Positions 28,300 through 36,052 of a DNA stretch of 64,000 bases are shown in pieces. The notes beneath the pieces are model-generated. The model saw only the letters and a list, made by a program, of their open reading frames with translations, had not been told where the DNA came from and searched no databases. How positions within the stretch are numbered: the first letter of the stretch is position 1; each line of letters opens with the position of its first letter. The DNA is from UBA11986 sp963734955 (GTDB taxonomy: Bacteria > Bacteroidota > Ignavibacteria > UBA10030 > UBA6906): assembly GCA_963734955.1 (NCBI GenBank), contig CAVTJO010000006.1, positions 1-64,000 of the forward strand. The letters are read 5' to 3'. The position numbers were made by a program, and so were the translations under genes.

Positions 28300-28361
28300 C
28301 CCCCGTTGCAGCAGCTCGACAAGATTCCTGAACCCGACATGACAATTCCTATAATGGAGGC

Positions 28362-28790
28362 ATGGTGGTAGAACGTACCCTCGCAATTCTTAAACCCGAT
28401 TGTGTCAGAAAGAACCTTCAAGGAGAAGTGCTGTCGAGGATTCAAAAGGCTGGATTTAAAGTCCTCGGTGTGAAGCAGATTCGATTGACGAAGGAGGCGG
28501 CAGGCGCCTTCTACTCAGTACACAAGGGACGCCCGTTCTATGATGGTCTGGTGGAGTTTATGTCCGGTGGTTCTTGTGTGCCCATCGCACTCGAGAAGGA
28601 GAATGCGGTCGCTGATTTTCGCAGGCTGATCGGTGCCACTGACCCCAAGGAGGCGGCAGAAGGTACAATACGGAAGCTGTTCGCAGACAACAAGGGGGAG
28701 AACATCATTCACGGATCCGATTCAGCCGAAAATGGACGGGTTGAGGTAGCCTTCTTTTATTCCGAACGAGAGCTGGTTGAAAATATGTGA
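28362..28790 (+). CDS. ndk: Nucleoside diphosphate kinase
   Basis: Ndk transfers gamma-phosphate between nucleotides through a phosphohistidine. The 142-residue protein has RTLAILKPDCVRKNLQGEV, a central GRPFYDGLVEFM and the catalytic NIIHGSDS with histidine at about residue 117. The expected length is normal. Two adjacent starts are possible: ATG 28362 is only one base from GGAGG, while GTG 28365 lies four bases from it, so the true start may be the GTG. A terminator follows 25 bases after the stop. Confidence 0.95.
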   Translation: MVVERTLAILKPDCVRKNLQGEVLSRIQKAGFKVLGVKQIRLTKEAAGAFYSVHKGRPFYDGLVEFMSGGSCVPIALEKENAVADFRRLIGATDPKEAAEGTIRKLFADNKGENIIHGSDSAENGRVEVAFFYSERELVENM

Positions 28791-28815
28791 CCTTCCGTTG
28801 ATTTGAGTTTCAGAG

Positions 28816-28853
28816 AACCGCATCGAGCTTGAAGCTCCTTGCGGTTTCTTTTT
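28816..28853 (+). terminator. Rho-independent terminator after ndk
   Basis: AACCGCA (28816-28822) pairs with TGCGGTT (28840-28846), an inner GAGC/GCTC stem extends it, and the hairpin is followed by TTCTTTTT. This is a classic intrinsic terminator 25 bases past ndk. Confidence 0.8.
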
Positions 28854-28881
28854 CCCCAAATACCATTCGTGAGGACGACTC

Positions 28882-29421
28882 ATGCCGTTGAAATCGTGGA
28901 AGAAACTTTCCGAATCCATTCTCTTTAAGAATCCCTGGTGGACGTACAGACGGGATGAGTGTGAGCTCCCGACCGGGAAATTCGGAGAGTACCACTATGT
29001 GCACACCAATGGCTCTTCGATGATTGTCCCGATCATGGAGGATGGCAGGTTCCTCGCGGTGAAACAATATCGTTACCTTTGCGGGAAGGAGAGTATTGAA
29101 TTTCCTTGTGGAAGCGTGAAGGATGGGTCAGACTATGACCAGACGGCCTGGCATGAACTTGCCGAAGAAACTGGCTATTCCGCAAAGAGGTTGTTTCTTG
29201 CGGGAGAATTCAACCCATATAATGGCGTCACCGACGAAATGTGTCACGTGTACATTGCCCGCGAACTACAACATGTTGGCGGAACACCTGATGAAACCGA
29301 GGAGTTCGAGCTCTTATCGCTGACCCCTGCGGATCTCGACCGGCTTATCCATGATGGCATTATCTGGGATGGAATGACAATTGCTGCCTGGGCCATTGTG
29401 AAATCACGAGTGAACTCTTGA
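28882..29421 (+). CDS. Nudix hydrolase, ADP-ribose pyrophosphatase-like, with altered Nudix box
   Basis: This 179-residue protein resembles ADP-ribose pyrophosphatases: NPWWTYRRDECELP, VPIMEDGRFLAVKQYRY, EFPCG, then the Nudix box GSVKDGSDYDQTAWHELAEETGY split here as GSVKDGS and HELAEETGY. Against GX5EX7REUXEEXGU, the first glutamate is replaced by serine and the arginine by histidine, while the ELxEExG core that binds metal remains. It is probably still a metal-dependent pyrophosphohydrolase, but substrate is uncertain. It sits alone after the ndk terminator. Confidence 0.8.
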   Translation: MPLKSWKKLSESILFKNPWWTYRRDECELPTGKFGEYHYVHTNGSSMIVPIMEDGRFLAVKQYRYLCGKESIEFPCGSVKDGSDYDQTAWHELAEETGYSAKRLFLAGEFNPYNGVTDEMCHVYIARELQHVGGTPDETEEFELLSLTPADLDRLIHDGIIWDGMTIAAWAIVKSRVNS

Positions 29422-29473
29422 GGCGTTAACCTTCAGTGTTAAGCTTTCTTAATTGAAGAACCTGCCAAAGTTG

Positions 29474-29504
29474 TTGACTTTCCCGCCATTGTTGCTTAGA
29501 TTTG
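29474..29504 (+). promoter_or_regulatory. Promoter upstream of the GAF/GGDEF gene
   Basis: TTGACT at 29474-29479 and TAGATTTG at 29497-29504 are separated by 17 bases. The -10 is a perfect TAnnTTTG. The spacer shares TTTC and GCTTA blocks with the purC promoter. Confidence 0.6.
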
Positions 29505-29545
29505 AACGTTTTCGGACTTGCTCTACCCAATTCCAGATGGGATAG

Positions 29546-31489
29546 ATGATTGACGGGAGCGCCAAAGCGATGGTCGAAACCATCCGACAGAAGTTATTGA
29601 CTACCAATGGTGTCATCTCCCTGATGGTTGTTCTGGCGCTGATCGTCGGTCTCGCTCTTGGTTCGCCGGTGGGGCGAATCGTGTGTGGAATTCTCCTTGC
29701 AGCGGGCATTCTGTACGCCGTGCTGAAGGAATGGAAACCACGAAACACGAGATTGGGAAGAAGTCTTGAAATAAAAGAGGACGTGTATTCACAATCCCCC
29801 GAAAGCGACATGAAAAAACTACTCTTTGATGATCTGCAATCATCGGGTGGGAAGTATGTTGTGAAAGAGATTCCAGGAGACGAATCAAAAATCGTAATCC
29901 CATCCACCAGGAAAGCGCAGCCAATCGTGGTTACTGCGACAGAGGAAAAGGTGAAGGAGTTCCAGGTCTCGGATTTTTTTGATCTGAATTCCGACATCTT
30001 CAGAAGCGATGCAGAGCCACGAAGCGAGTTTAATTTTCTGCTCAACAAGGCGTTGCTGGCATTGAAAGAGGTTCTGTTCGCTCGTACTGCCGCGTTCTTC
30101 TGGGCGAACAGGGAGAAGAACCAGATGGTGCTTGAGGCGGTGGCCACCGAGAGTCAGGCCTTTTTGCCATCGAAGCGGTTTGCCATCGAGACTGATGTCG
30201 TGGGTCAGGTGGCGATGAGCGGCAAGCCACAACTTCTCGGGAAGATCAACCCGGTGTCGGAAAAGGATATGATCCGGTACTATGAGTCGACCGAATCCAC
30301 CAAATCGGTGGTTGCCGTTCCGGTCTACTTTTTCAAAGGGGATGGCGATCAGCGGCCCGTTGGCGTTATTGTTGCGGACAGCAAAGCGGAGGATGCATTC
30401 GGAGCTGAAACCCTGAGCATGATGGGGAACTACACCAAGCTCATTTCCGCACTGATCAAGAGCTATACTGACAAATACGATCTCTTGCTGGATTCGGAAC
30501 TGCTCTCCTCAATCCGGAGGATGCAGGACAGGATCAAGTCCGACGCCTCCGAGTTTACCGTTCTTAACTCTCTTGCAGAAGAAACCGGCCGGCTCGTGAA
30601 CTGGGATTTCCTAACCATCGCGATGTATGCAGACGATCAGCGTGGCTGGGTTTTGCAGAAGGTCGTCAACAGGGGAAGTTACGCATACGTTGTCCCGGAC
30701 CAGGTTATCGACTTCAACGAGAGTGTCGTCGGGAAGGTGATCCGCTCGAATGAAGTTGCAGTTGTGGAGAATGTGGCCGTGGAAAAACCCATCCGGTTTC
30801 TCTCATCGGAGAAGATTGATTCGGAAGGGTCGTTCCTCTGTCTACCGATCAGTTCCACCAACCGCTGTTATGGTGCACTGACCCTGGAGAGCCGCAGCAA
30901 AGCCAACTTCGCCGGCAACGAAGTGGAGACTATTTATCGGCTCGTTGAGAATGCGGCGATGGCCCTCGAAGTGCTGTATTTGAACGACCTCGTCAAGGAT
31001 TTTGTCATCGTTGACCAGCTCACCGGGTCCTTCAATAAGAAACACTTCATAAAGAAACTGGAGGAAGAGGTTCGCCGGGCCGACGACTTCGGTCAGGAGT
31101 TGGCACTCGCTTCGCTGGTAGTGGACAACGCCCAGGAACTTACGAACAGGCATGGCCGCGAAGGCTTCGATGGAATACTGAATCAGGTCGCGAAGATCAT
31201 CCGCGCAAATATCCGGCCGTATGACATCGTCGGACGGCAGGAGCCGGACGGGATGGGTGTTCTCCTGATCAGCACAACTGCGAGCGATGCCTATCTTTGG
31301 GCTGAAAAAATCAGAAAACAAATTGCCAGCCACATCATTACACTCGGCGGCAAGAGTTTCTCGGTTACCGTGAGCGCCGGCGTCTGTGGGTTGAGCGAGG
31401 GAATGTGCAAGGACGAACTTCTCGCAGGCACAACACGCGTACTGAGCAAGGCAATAGAAGACGGCGGTAACCTGGTACGGGTTATATAA
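29546..31489 (+). CDS. Membrane-anchored double-GAF protein with degenerate GGDEF domain
   Basis: This 647-residue protein has two N-terminal membrane segments (about residues 22-68), a linker, a GAF domain near 150-310 (VGQVAMSGKP, VVAVPVYF), a second GAF near 340-480 (VVGKVIRSNEVAVVENV, FLCLPIS), and a C-terminal GGDEF-like domain from about 490 (DQLTGSFNKKHF). The active-site GG(D/E)EF is replaced by EPDGM in GRQEPDGMGVLL (about residues 565-575), so it is probably not an active diguanylate cyclase. It may act as a signal receptor or a c-di-GMP/GTP-binding scaffold. It has its own promoter and seems to be co-transcribed with the small gene at 31506. Confidence 0.85.
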   Translation: MIDGSAKAMVETIRQKLLTTNGVISLMVVLALIVGLALGSPVGRIVCGILLAAGILYAVLKEWKPRNTRLGRSLEIKEDVYSQSPESDMKKLLFDDLQSSGGKYVVKEIPGDESKIVIPSTRKAQPIVVTATEEKVKEFQVSDFFDLNSDIFRSDAEPRSEFNFLLNKALLALKEVLFARTAAFFWANREKNQMVLEAVATESQAFLPSKRFAIETDVVGQVAMSGKPQLLGKINPVSEKDMIRYYESTESTKSVVAVPVYFFKGDGDQRPVGVIVADSKAEDAFGAETLSMMGNYTKLISALIKSYTDKYDLLLDSELLSSIRRMQDRIKSDASEFTVLNSLAEETGRLVNWDFLTIAMYADDQRGWVLQKVVNRGSYAYVVPDQVIDFNESVVGKVIRSNEVAVVENVAVEKPIRFLSSEKIDSEGSFLCLPISSTNRCYGALTLESRSKANFAGNEVETIYRLVENAAMALEVLYLNDLVKDFVIVDQLTGSFNKKHFIKKLEEEVRRADDFGQELALASLVVDNAQELTNRHGREGFDGILNQVAKIIRANIRPYDIVGRQEPDGMGVLLISTTASDAYLWAEKIRKQIASHIITLGGKSFSVTVSAGVCGLSEGMCKDELLAGTTRVLSKAIEDGGNLVRVI

Positions 31490-31505
31490 TCACAAGGGAT
31501 ATCCA

Positions 31506-31703
31506 ATGGCGAAACAACAATCGTTCGCTGATAAGGCAACGAAAGCTGCTGCAATGAAGGGCTCGAAATGCCCTGTGTGTGGTACGATCTACCAACCTCT
31601 CTTGCTCGTCTCATCGGAACGCTCCAAGGTCGGTGCAAGCATCAAGTTCAATGAGCGGCGGGTCCAAGTCTGCAAGTGCAACGAAAAGCAGATCTACGCT
31701 TGA
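31506..31703 (+). CDS. Small conserved-type zinc-ribbon protein
   Basis: This 65-residue basic protein has a CPVC pair at residues 22-25 and CKC near residues 57-59, suggesting one zinc site. The ATG has AAGG nine bases upstream and starts MAKQQSFADKATKAAAMKG. I do not recognise a named family. It lies 17 bases after the GAF/GGDEF gene and before deoB, so it may be co-transcribed. Nucleic-acid or ribosome association is a guess from the basic composition. Confidence 0.65.
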   Translation: MAKQQSFADKATKAAAMKGSKCPVCGTIYQPLLLVSSERSKVGASIKFNERRVQVCKCNEKQIYA

Positions 31704-31831
31704 GCGTGATCTCTCAAGAGTAAACTTTCTGTCCGGCCCATCGTACAAGAATGTGGACCGAACGGAAGGACTTCACAAACTCCATCTGCGCATGAAGCGG
31801 GATCTTATCAAGACCGGTTGAATCCCCGTTC

Positions 31832-33033
31832 GTGAGCGATGCACAAAAATTCTCAGCTACGGCCAAGATAGTTCTCATAATTCTCGATGGTGTTGGCATT
31901 GGCGAACTCCCTGATGCGTCGCTGTATGGCGACGAGGGGAGCAACACACTTGTCAATACTGCGCAAGCGGTTGAAGGCTTGCGTATACCCAACCTTGCAT
32001 CGCTCGGCCTGGGGAACATTGCATCGATAAAAGGAGTTGCTCCTGCTCCGTATCCGCTTGCGTCGTTCGGACGGATGACTGAGGTATCGAAGGGGAAGGA
32101 TAGTACCACCGGGCATTGGGAGATTGCGGGTCTGATTCTGGACAAGGAGTTTCCGACGTTCCCGCGTGGGTTTCCGGATTCGCTGCTGAAGACGATTTCT
32201 GGCAGCAACCGGCTGCAAGGGATATCTTGGCAACACGACCGCATCAGGGACTGTGATCATCCAGGAGCTTGGCGACGAACATATGCGCACCGGATTTCCG
32301 ATTGTGTATACGTCGGCGGACTCGGTGTTTCAGATCGCCGCGCATGAAGAGGTGATTCCACTTCAACAGCTCTACGAAATCTGCCAGCGTACACGCGATG
32401 AGGTGTGTGTCGGAGAGTTTGCAGTCGGACGGGTGATTGCCCGGCCCTTTGTGGGTTCAACCGGCAAGTTCACGAGGACGACCAATCGCCGCGATTTTTC
32501 ACTTGAACCACCAGCGCCGACGGTCATCGATCTTCTTCACGATGCCGGCATCGAGACTGTGAGCGTGGGAAAAGTGGATGATCTGTTTGCAGGTCGGGGG
32601 CTGAAGAAGAAACTCCATACGAAGAGCAATGCAGAGGGGATTGAGTCTGTCATCCAGGAATCGTCACGGATGGAGAACGGGTTGATCTTTGCGAACCTCG
32701 TTGACTTCGATACGCTCTACGGCCATCGCAATGATCCGAAGGGCTTTGCGAATGCGTTGGAAGCATTTGACAAGGAACTACCGAGAATACTCGAAACAAT
32801 TGATGAGCGCAGACCTGTTGATTATGACGGCGGACCACGGGAATGATCCTGTAACACCGAGTACGGACCATTCAAGAGAGTACGTGCCATTGCTTTGCGT
32901 GTCAAAACCCCGATGTATCGGAACGAGACTCGGTACGAGGTCGTCCTTCGCAGACATCGGAAAAACAATTGCGGAGTTCTTTGGGGTAGCAAACACACTG
33001 GCGGGGACAAGTTTCCTGGCGCAGGTTGTATGA
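31832..33033 (+). CDS. deoB: Phosphopentomutase, two frameshifts
   Basis: DeoB interconverts (deoxy)ribose 1- and 5-phosphate in nucleoside catabolism. The GTG start gives KIVLIILDGVGIGELPDA, and KDSTTGHWEIAG carries the metal ligand and phospho-threonine region. A frame change near 32218 restores GILGNTTASGTVIIQELGDEH, continuing through YTSADSVFQIAAHEEV and SVGKVDDLFAGRG; a second near 32800 restores MSADLLIMTADHGNDP and STDHSREYVPLL. The joined length is about 400 residues, typical. All alkaline-phosphatase-superfamily metal residues appear present, so the breaks look like sequence errors. It is followed by an AbrB/PIN pair and two microcompartment vertex genes. Confidence 0.9.
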
Positions 33034-33323
33034 CTGATTCTCACCGGGCAAGTGCCGAGTTCGAGGCGTCGATTGAACCATCGGGTACGATTACCGTACC
33101 GCCTGATATAGCGCGGGAGTTTGGGAAAAGAGGAAGGACTCTCCACGTGACGTTGACGGCGAACGCTATCAGTGCCGGTTTGAAAGACAGGGAAGTGAAC
33201 GAAGAGGAGATCGAACGCATCGGGGCCATTCAGCTCGAGTCCCGTGAACAGGTGGTGAAGTTTCTCATGTCTGAAGGTGCGTTGCTGCGGAGAAGCGTTG
33301 GACGGAAGAGGAAGCACTATTGA
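33030..33323 (+). CDS. AbrB/MazE-like antitoxin candidate
   Basis: This 97-residue protein starts at ATG 33030, overlapping the deoB stop (ATGA). The first half FEASIEPSGTITVPPDIAREFG with LHVTLT matches the swapped-hairpin AbrB/SpoVT fold used by VapB/MazE antitoxins. The second half is helical and ends in basic RRSVGRKRKHY. Its last bases overlap the next gene (TTGA), the organisation of toxin-antitoxin modules. The pairing with a PIN protein supports a VapBC-like assignment, though this is inference. Confidence 0.7.
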   Translation: MTDSHRASAEFEASIEPSGTITVPPDIAREFGKRGRTLHVTLTANAISAGLKDREVNEEEIERIGAIQLESREQVVKFLMSEGALLRRSVGRKRKHY

Positions 33324-33751
33324 CCGCTCCCAAGATCGTCGTCCACACGGACCTCTTTGTTGATCATCTGTGTGGAAGCCGACATCCGTCATTGTTGCGG
33401 CAGGCAATGGGAAAGTTCTTTTGTTATACCACCGTCTTCCAGGCAATCGAGCTTTTCTCGCTCGCAGAATCAGAGAACGAGCGGGAGGCCATCGAGGATT
33501 CGATGGCAGCCGTGAAGATCATGGGGTTGAATCCAAAGCGGGCGAGGAAGTACGGTGCGCTTCTGACGTCGGCGAAACGACTTGACACGCTGAATGTTCT
33601 GATTGCAGGGTTGTGTCTGGAGAGCAGGCTTCCCATTCTGACGAACAGGAACGAGGACTTCAAAGGCATCAGGGGATTAACCGTTGTGCCGGCAAAGCTC
33701 TTGTCGAAGTTCGAATCGGGACATGAGATCTTGGCCTCCGCCCGACGGTAA
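33320..33751 (+). CDS. PIN domain protein, VapC-like toxin candidate
   Basis: This 143-residue protein starts at TTG 33320 overlapping the antitoxin-like gene. PIN-domain acidic residues are recognisable at D11 (VVHTDLF), E44 (FQAIELFS), D89 (RLDTLNVLIAGLCLE) and D113 (NRNEDFKGI), in the usual order for a metal-dependent RNase. VapC toxins cleave tRNA or rRNA. It lies between a metabolic gene (deoB) and shell-protein genes, 28 bases before the first EutN-like gene, so it may also be a non-toxic PIN nuclease co-opted there. Confidence 0.72.
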   Translation: MTAPKIVVHTDLFVDHLCGSRHPSLLRQAMGKFFCYTTVFQAIELFSLAESENEREAIEDSMAAVKIMGLNPKRARKYGALLTSAKRLDTLNVLIAGLCLESRLPILTNRNEDFKGIRGLTVVPAKLLSKFESGHEILASARR

Positions 33752-33778
33752 TACTCAATTCTTGAACACGAGGGAATC

Positions 33779-34048
33779 ATGATACTCGGCAAAGTTGTTG
33801 GAACTGTGTGGGCAACGCGGAAGGACGAGGAACTGGTGGGAATGAAATTCCAGATCGTCAAACACGTTGACCTTGACTACAAAGTCAAGGACACGTTCGT
33901 CGTTGCCGTCGACACGGTGCAAGCCGGTGTGGGCGATATTGTTCTGATGTGCAGTGGAAGCTCTGCACGCCAAACGTCCCAGACCAAAAACAAGCCCGTT
34001 GATGCGGTGATCATGGCGGTGGTTGACAAGCTGGATATTCCCGACTGA
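33779..34048 (+). CDS. EutN/CcmL family bacterial microcompartment vertex protein (first copy)
   Basis: This 89-residue protein has the EutN/CcmL pattern: MILGKVVGTVWATRKDEELVG, MKFQIVKHVD, VVAVDTVQAGVGDIVLM and a C-terminal VDAVIMAVVDKLDI. Members form pentamers that cap microcompartment corners. A GAGGGA ribosome site precedes the ATG. A second copy follows two bases after the stop. No hexameric BMC-H shell protein or encapsulated enzyme is in the window, so the rest of a compartment would have to be elsewhere, or the pair has another role. Confidence 0.88.
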   Translation: MILGKVVGTVWATRKDEELVGMKFQIVKHVDLDYKVKDTFVVAVDTVQAGVGDIVLMCSGSSARQTSQTKNKPVDAVIMAVVDKLDIPD

Positions 34049-34050
34049 GC

Positions 34051-34326
34051 ATGTTCTTTGCGCAGGTCATAGGCACGGTCTGGGCGACACGCAAGGATGA
34101 GAACCTGAAGAGCTTCAAGCTTCAGTTCATCCAGCCGCTGAACAGCAGACGCGAGAAAACCGGGGACCCGATTGTGGCCGTTGATACGGTCGGGGCCGGA
34201 GTTGGCGAGACAGTCATGTACATTACTGCCCGTGAGGCAACGATTCCCTTGCCTGTCGAGATGGCGCCTGTCGATGCGAGCATCGTCGGCATCATCGACA
34301 GGATCGATACCGAAATTGAAATCTAA
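34051..34326 (+). CDS. EutN/CcmL family bacterial microcompartment vertex protein (second copy)
   Basis: This 91-residue paralogue of the preceding gene shares VIGTVWATRKDENL, IVAVDTVGAGVGETVMY and VDASIVGIIDRID. The two differ over much of their length, so they are ancient paralogues rather than a recent duplication; they could form mixed or alternative pentamers. It lacks its own clear ribosome site and probably depends on translational coupling. rpoD follows 27 bases downstream. Confidence 0.87.
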   Translation: MFFAQVIGTVWATRKDENLKSFKLQFIQPLNSRREKTGDPIVAVDTVGAGVGETVMYITAREATIPLPVEMAPVDASIVGIIDRIDTEIEI

Positions 34327-34353
34327 GACACGTGAACTCATGAAGGTGAATGA

Positions 34354-35212
34354 ATGGTGAAGATAACCAAGCAGTATACGAATCGAGAAAGCCAGTCGCT
34401 CGACAAGTATCTGCAGGAAATCGGCAAAGTTGATTTGTTGAAATCGGAAGAGGAGATCGAGCTCGCGCAGCGGATCAAGAAGGGTGATCAGCGCGCGCTC
34501 GAGAAGCTCACCAAGGCGAATCTGCGTTTCGTGGTAAGTGTCGCGAAGCAATATCAGAATCAGGGATTATCGCTCGGCGATTTGATCAACGAAGGGAACC
34601 TCGGACTCATCAAGGCTGCAAAGCGTTTCGATGAGACACGCGGCTTCAAGTTTATTTCGTACGCCGTGTGGTGGATTCGTCAGTCGATCCTGCAGGCGCT
34701 TGGCTGAGCAATCGCGTATCGTTCGTTTACCGTTGAACCGTGTTGGTGCATTGAACAAGATTGGCAAGGCATTCAGCACACTGGAGCAGGAATTCGAGCG
34801 TGAGCCGAGTGCAAGCGAGCTGGCGGAAGAGCTCGACATGTCCCTCTTTGAGGTATCAGACACACTCAAGATTTCCGGCCGCCATCTTTCGATGGATGCA
34901 CCATTTGCGCAGGGTGAGGACAACCGCCTGCTTGATGTCATCCAGGATGAGCGTCAGCCGGCACCGGACTCGGAGTTGATGAAGGAATCGCTGAGCCGTG
35001 AGGTGGAGCGGGCACTTTCCACGCTCAGCGAGCGTGAAGCTGAGGTGATTCGCCTGTACTTCGGACTTGGCCGTGAGCATTCGTTGACACTTGAGGAAAT
35101 CGGGGAGAAATTCAAGCTCACCCGCGAGCGCGTGCGCCAGATAAAGGAGAAAGCAATCCGCAGACTACGCCACGCCTCGCGCAGCAAACAATTGAGAGCA
35201 TATCTCGGATAG
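34354..35212 (+). CDS. rpoD: Primary RNA polymerase sigma factor (RpoD/SigA), one frameshift
   Basis: This is the short sigma-70 typical of the Bacteroidota/Chlorobiota group, about 286 residues with no region 1.1. Region 1.2 (SLDKYLQEIGKVDLL), region 2 (ANLRFVVSVAKQYQNQGL, DLINEGNLGLIKAA, FKFISYAVWWIRQSI), region 3 and region 4 (LSEREAEVIRLYFGL, TRERVRQIKEKAIRRLR) are all present. The frame breaks at about 34699, where removing one T restores QALAEQSRIVRLPL. A broken primary sigma factor would be lethal, so this indel is almost certainly an error. Start at ATG 34354 with AAGG upstream. Confidence 0.93.
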
Positions 35213-35229
35213 ATCTGGAGTGAAAATTG

Positions 35230-35284
35230 GTCATCTTGAGCGCAGTCCCGACGGCTTCTCACGCCGGGACGAAGTCGAAAGATG
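35230..35284 (+). repeat. REP-like palindromic element A
   Basis: The segment begins GTCATCTTGAGCGCAG and ends GAAGTCGAAAGATG. CATCTT (35232) pairs with AAGATG (35279), and GTCCCG (35245) with CGGGAC (35265), giving a bulged hairpin. This composition resembles intergenic palindromes dispersed through other bacterial genomes; a RAYT transposase is encoded at 60648-61403. Confidence 0.5.
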
Positions 35285-35292
35285 TAATGAGC

Positions 35293-35319
35293 AAAGAGCC
35301 TCCTTGACGGAGGCTCTTT
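35293..35319 (+). terminator. Terminator after rpoD
   Basis: An 11-base perfect stem (35293-35303 with 35309-35319, AAAGAGCCTCC and its complement) with a 5-base loop follows rpoD by 80 bases. The downstream sequence is CGTTTCG, a weak T-tract, but stem stability argues for a terminator. Confidence 0.7.
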
Positions 35320-35338
35320 CGTTTCGTATGTTTAGTCC

Positions 35339-35992
35339 ATGCCAAAGATTGACCAGGTTCCCCGTATCATTGCAGGTCCAATTATTCTTGGGCTGGCAGT
35401 GTACTTGTCAGGCTGCTCATCGTCCCCCCGGTTCCGATCATCAGACACACGCAAGGACTATGTTGTTCAAGACGAAGACGAGTTTCGCTTTGCCTCCAAG
35501 ATCAAGGCTGAAGTTGCGAAAGAGGATGACAAGAAGGTTGACATCGAGAGTCTCGAGAAAAAGCTCTCCGAGAAACCGAAGGGCTACAGTAACGCCACTC
35601 CCAAAGGCATGAACCGGGATGCTGTGTTGCTGGATGCGGTTTCCTTTCTCGGGGTTCCATACAAGTACGGTGGAAACTCCAAGCAGGGTGTGGATTGTTC
35701 CGGACTCACCTGCAATGTGTACGAAACGGCTGTCAAGAAGAAGTTGCCGCGTTCCGCCCTCGAGCAATTCCACTCGGGCACACCGGTGCAAAAAAGCGAA
35801 CTAGAGTTTGGTGACCTCGTCTTCTTCAACACCACCGGACGGGCTCCTTCACATGTCGGACTGTACATCGAGGACGATCTTTTTGTTCATGCAAGTGTCG
35901 TTTCGGGTGTCACGATTTCTTCACTCGAAAGCACATATTACAAGAACCGCTTTGTCGGAGCCCGGAGAATCGTGGATCAAACGAGCAATTGA
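35339..35992 (+). CDS. NlpC/P60 family lipoprotein (cell-wall endopeptidase)
   Basis: This 217-residue protein has a lipoprotein signal ending in the lipobox LSGC (cysteine near residue 27), a charged linker, and an NlpC/P60 domain from about residue 95. The catalytic triad is visible: cysteine in GVDCSGLTCNVY, histidine in SHVGLYIEDD, and histidine in LFVHASV. It probably cleaves peptidoglycan stem peptides (D-Glu to diamino acid) from the periplasmic face of the outer membrane. It lies between rpoD and def with its own terminator-bounded unit. Confidence 0.88.
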   Translation: MPKIDQVPRIIAGPIILGLAVYLSGCSSSPRFRSSDTRKDYVVQDEDEFRFASKIKAEVAKEDDKKVDIESLEKKLSEKPKGYSNATPKGMNRDAVLLDAVSFLGVPYKYGGNSKQGVDCSGLTCNVYETAVKKKLPRSALEQFHSGTPVQKSELEFGDLVFFNTTGRAPSHVGLYIEDDLFVHASVVSGVTISSLESTYYKNRFVGARRIVDQTSN

Positions 35993-36017
35993 ACTTTAAT
36001 CCCACCTCTCGTATATT
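35989..36017 (+). promoter_or_regulatory. Promoter of def
   Basis: TTGAAC (35989-35994) and TATATTC (36012) are separated by 17 bases and overlap the stop codon of the NlpC gene. The def start is 36 bases downstream of the -10. Confidence 0.55.
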
Positions 36018-36052
36018 CAACCATTCCGTGTCAAGTTCTGGAGAGATGTCAT

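Noticed and set aside
34340..34360. Seven-codon upstream ORF overlapping the rpoD start
   Set aside because: It is too short to support; the AAGGTG it contains serves as the rpoD ribosome site.
34354..35212. rpoD as a pseudogene
   Set aside because: The only break removes one T-run base; all four sigma regions are intact, and loss of the primary sigma factor would be lethal.
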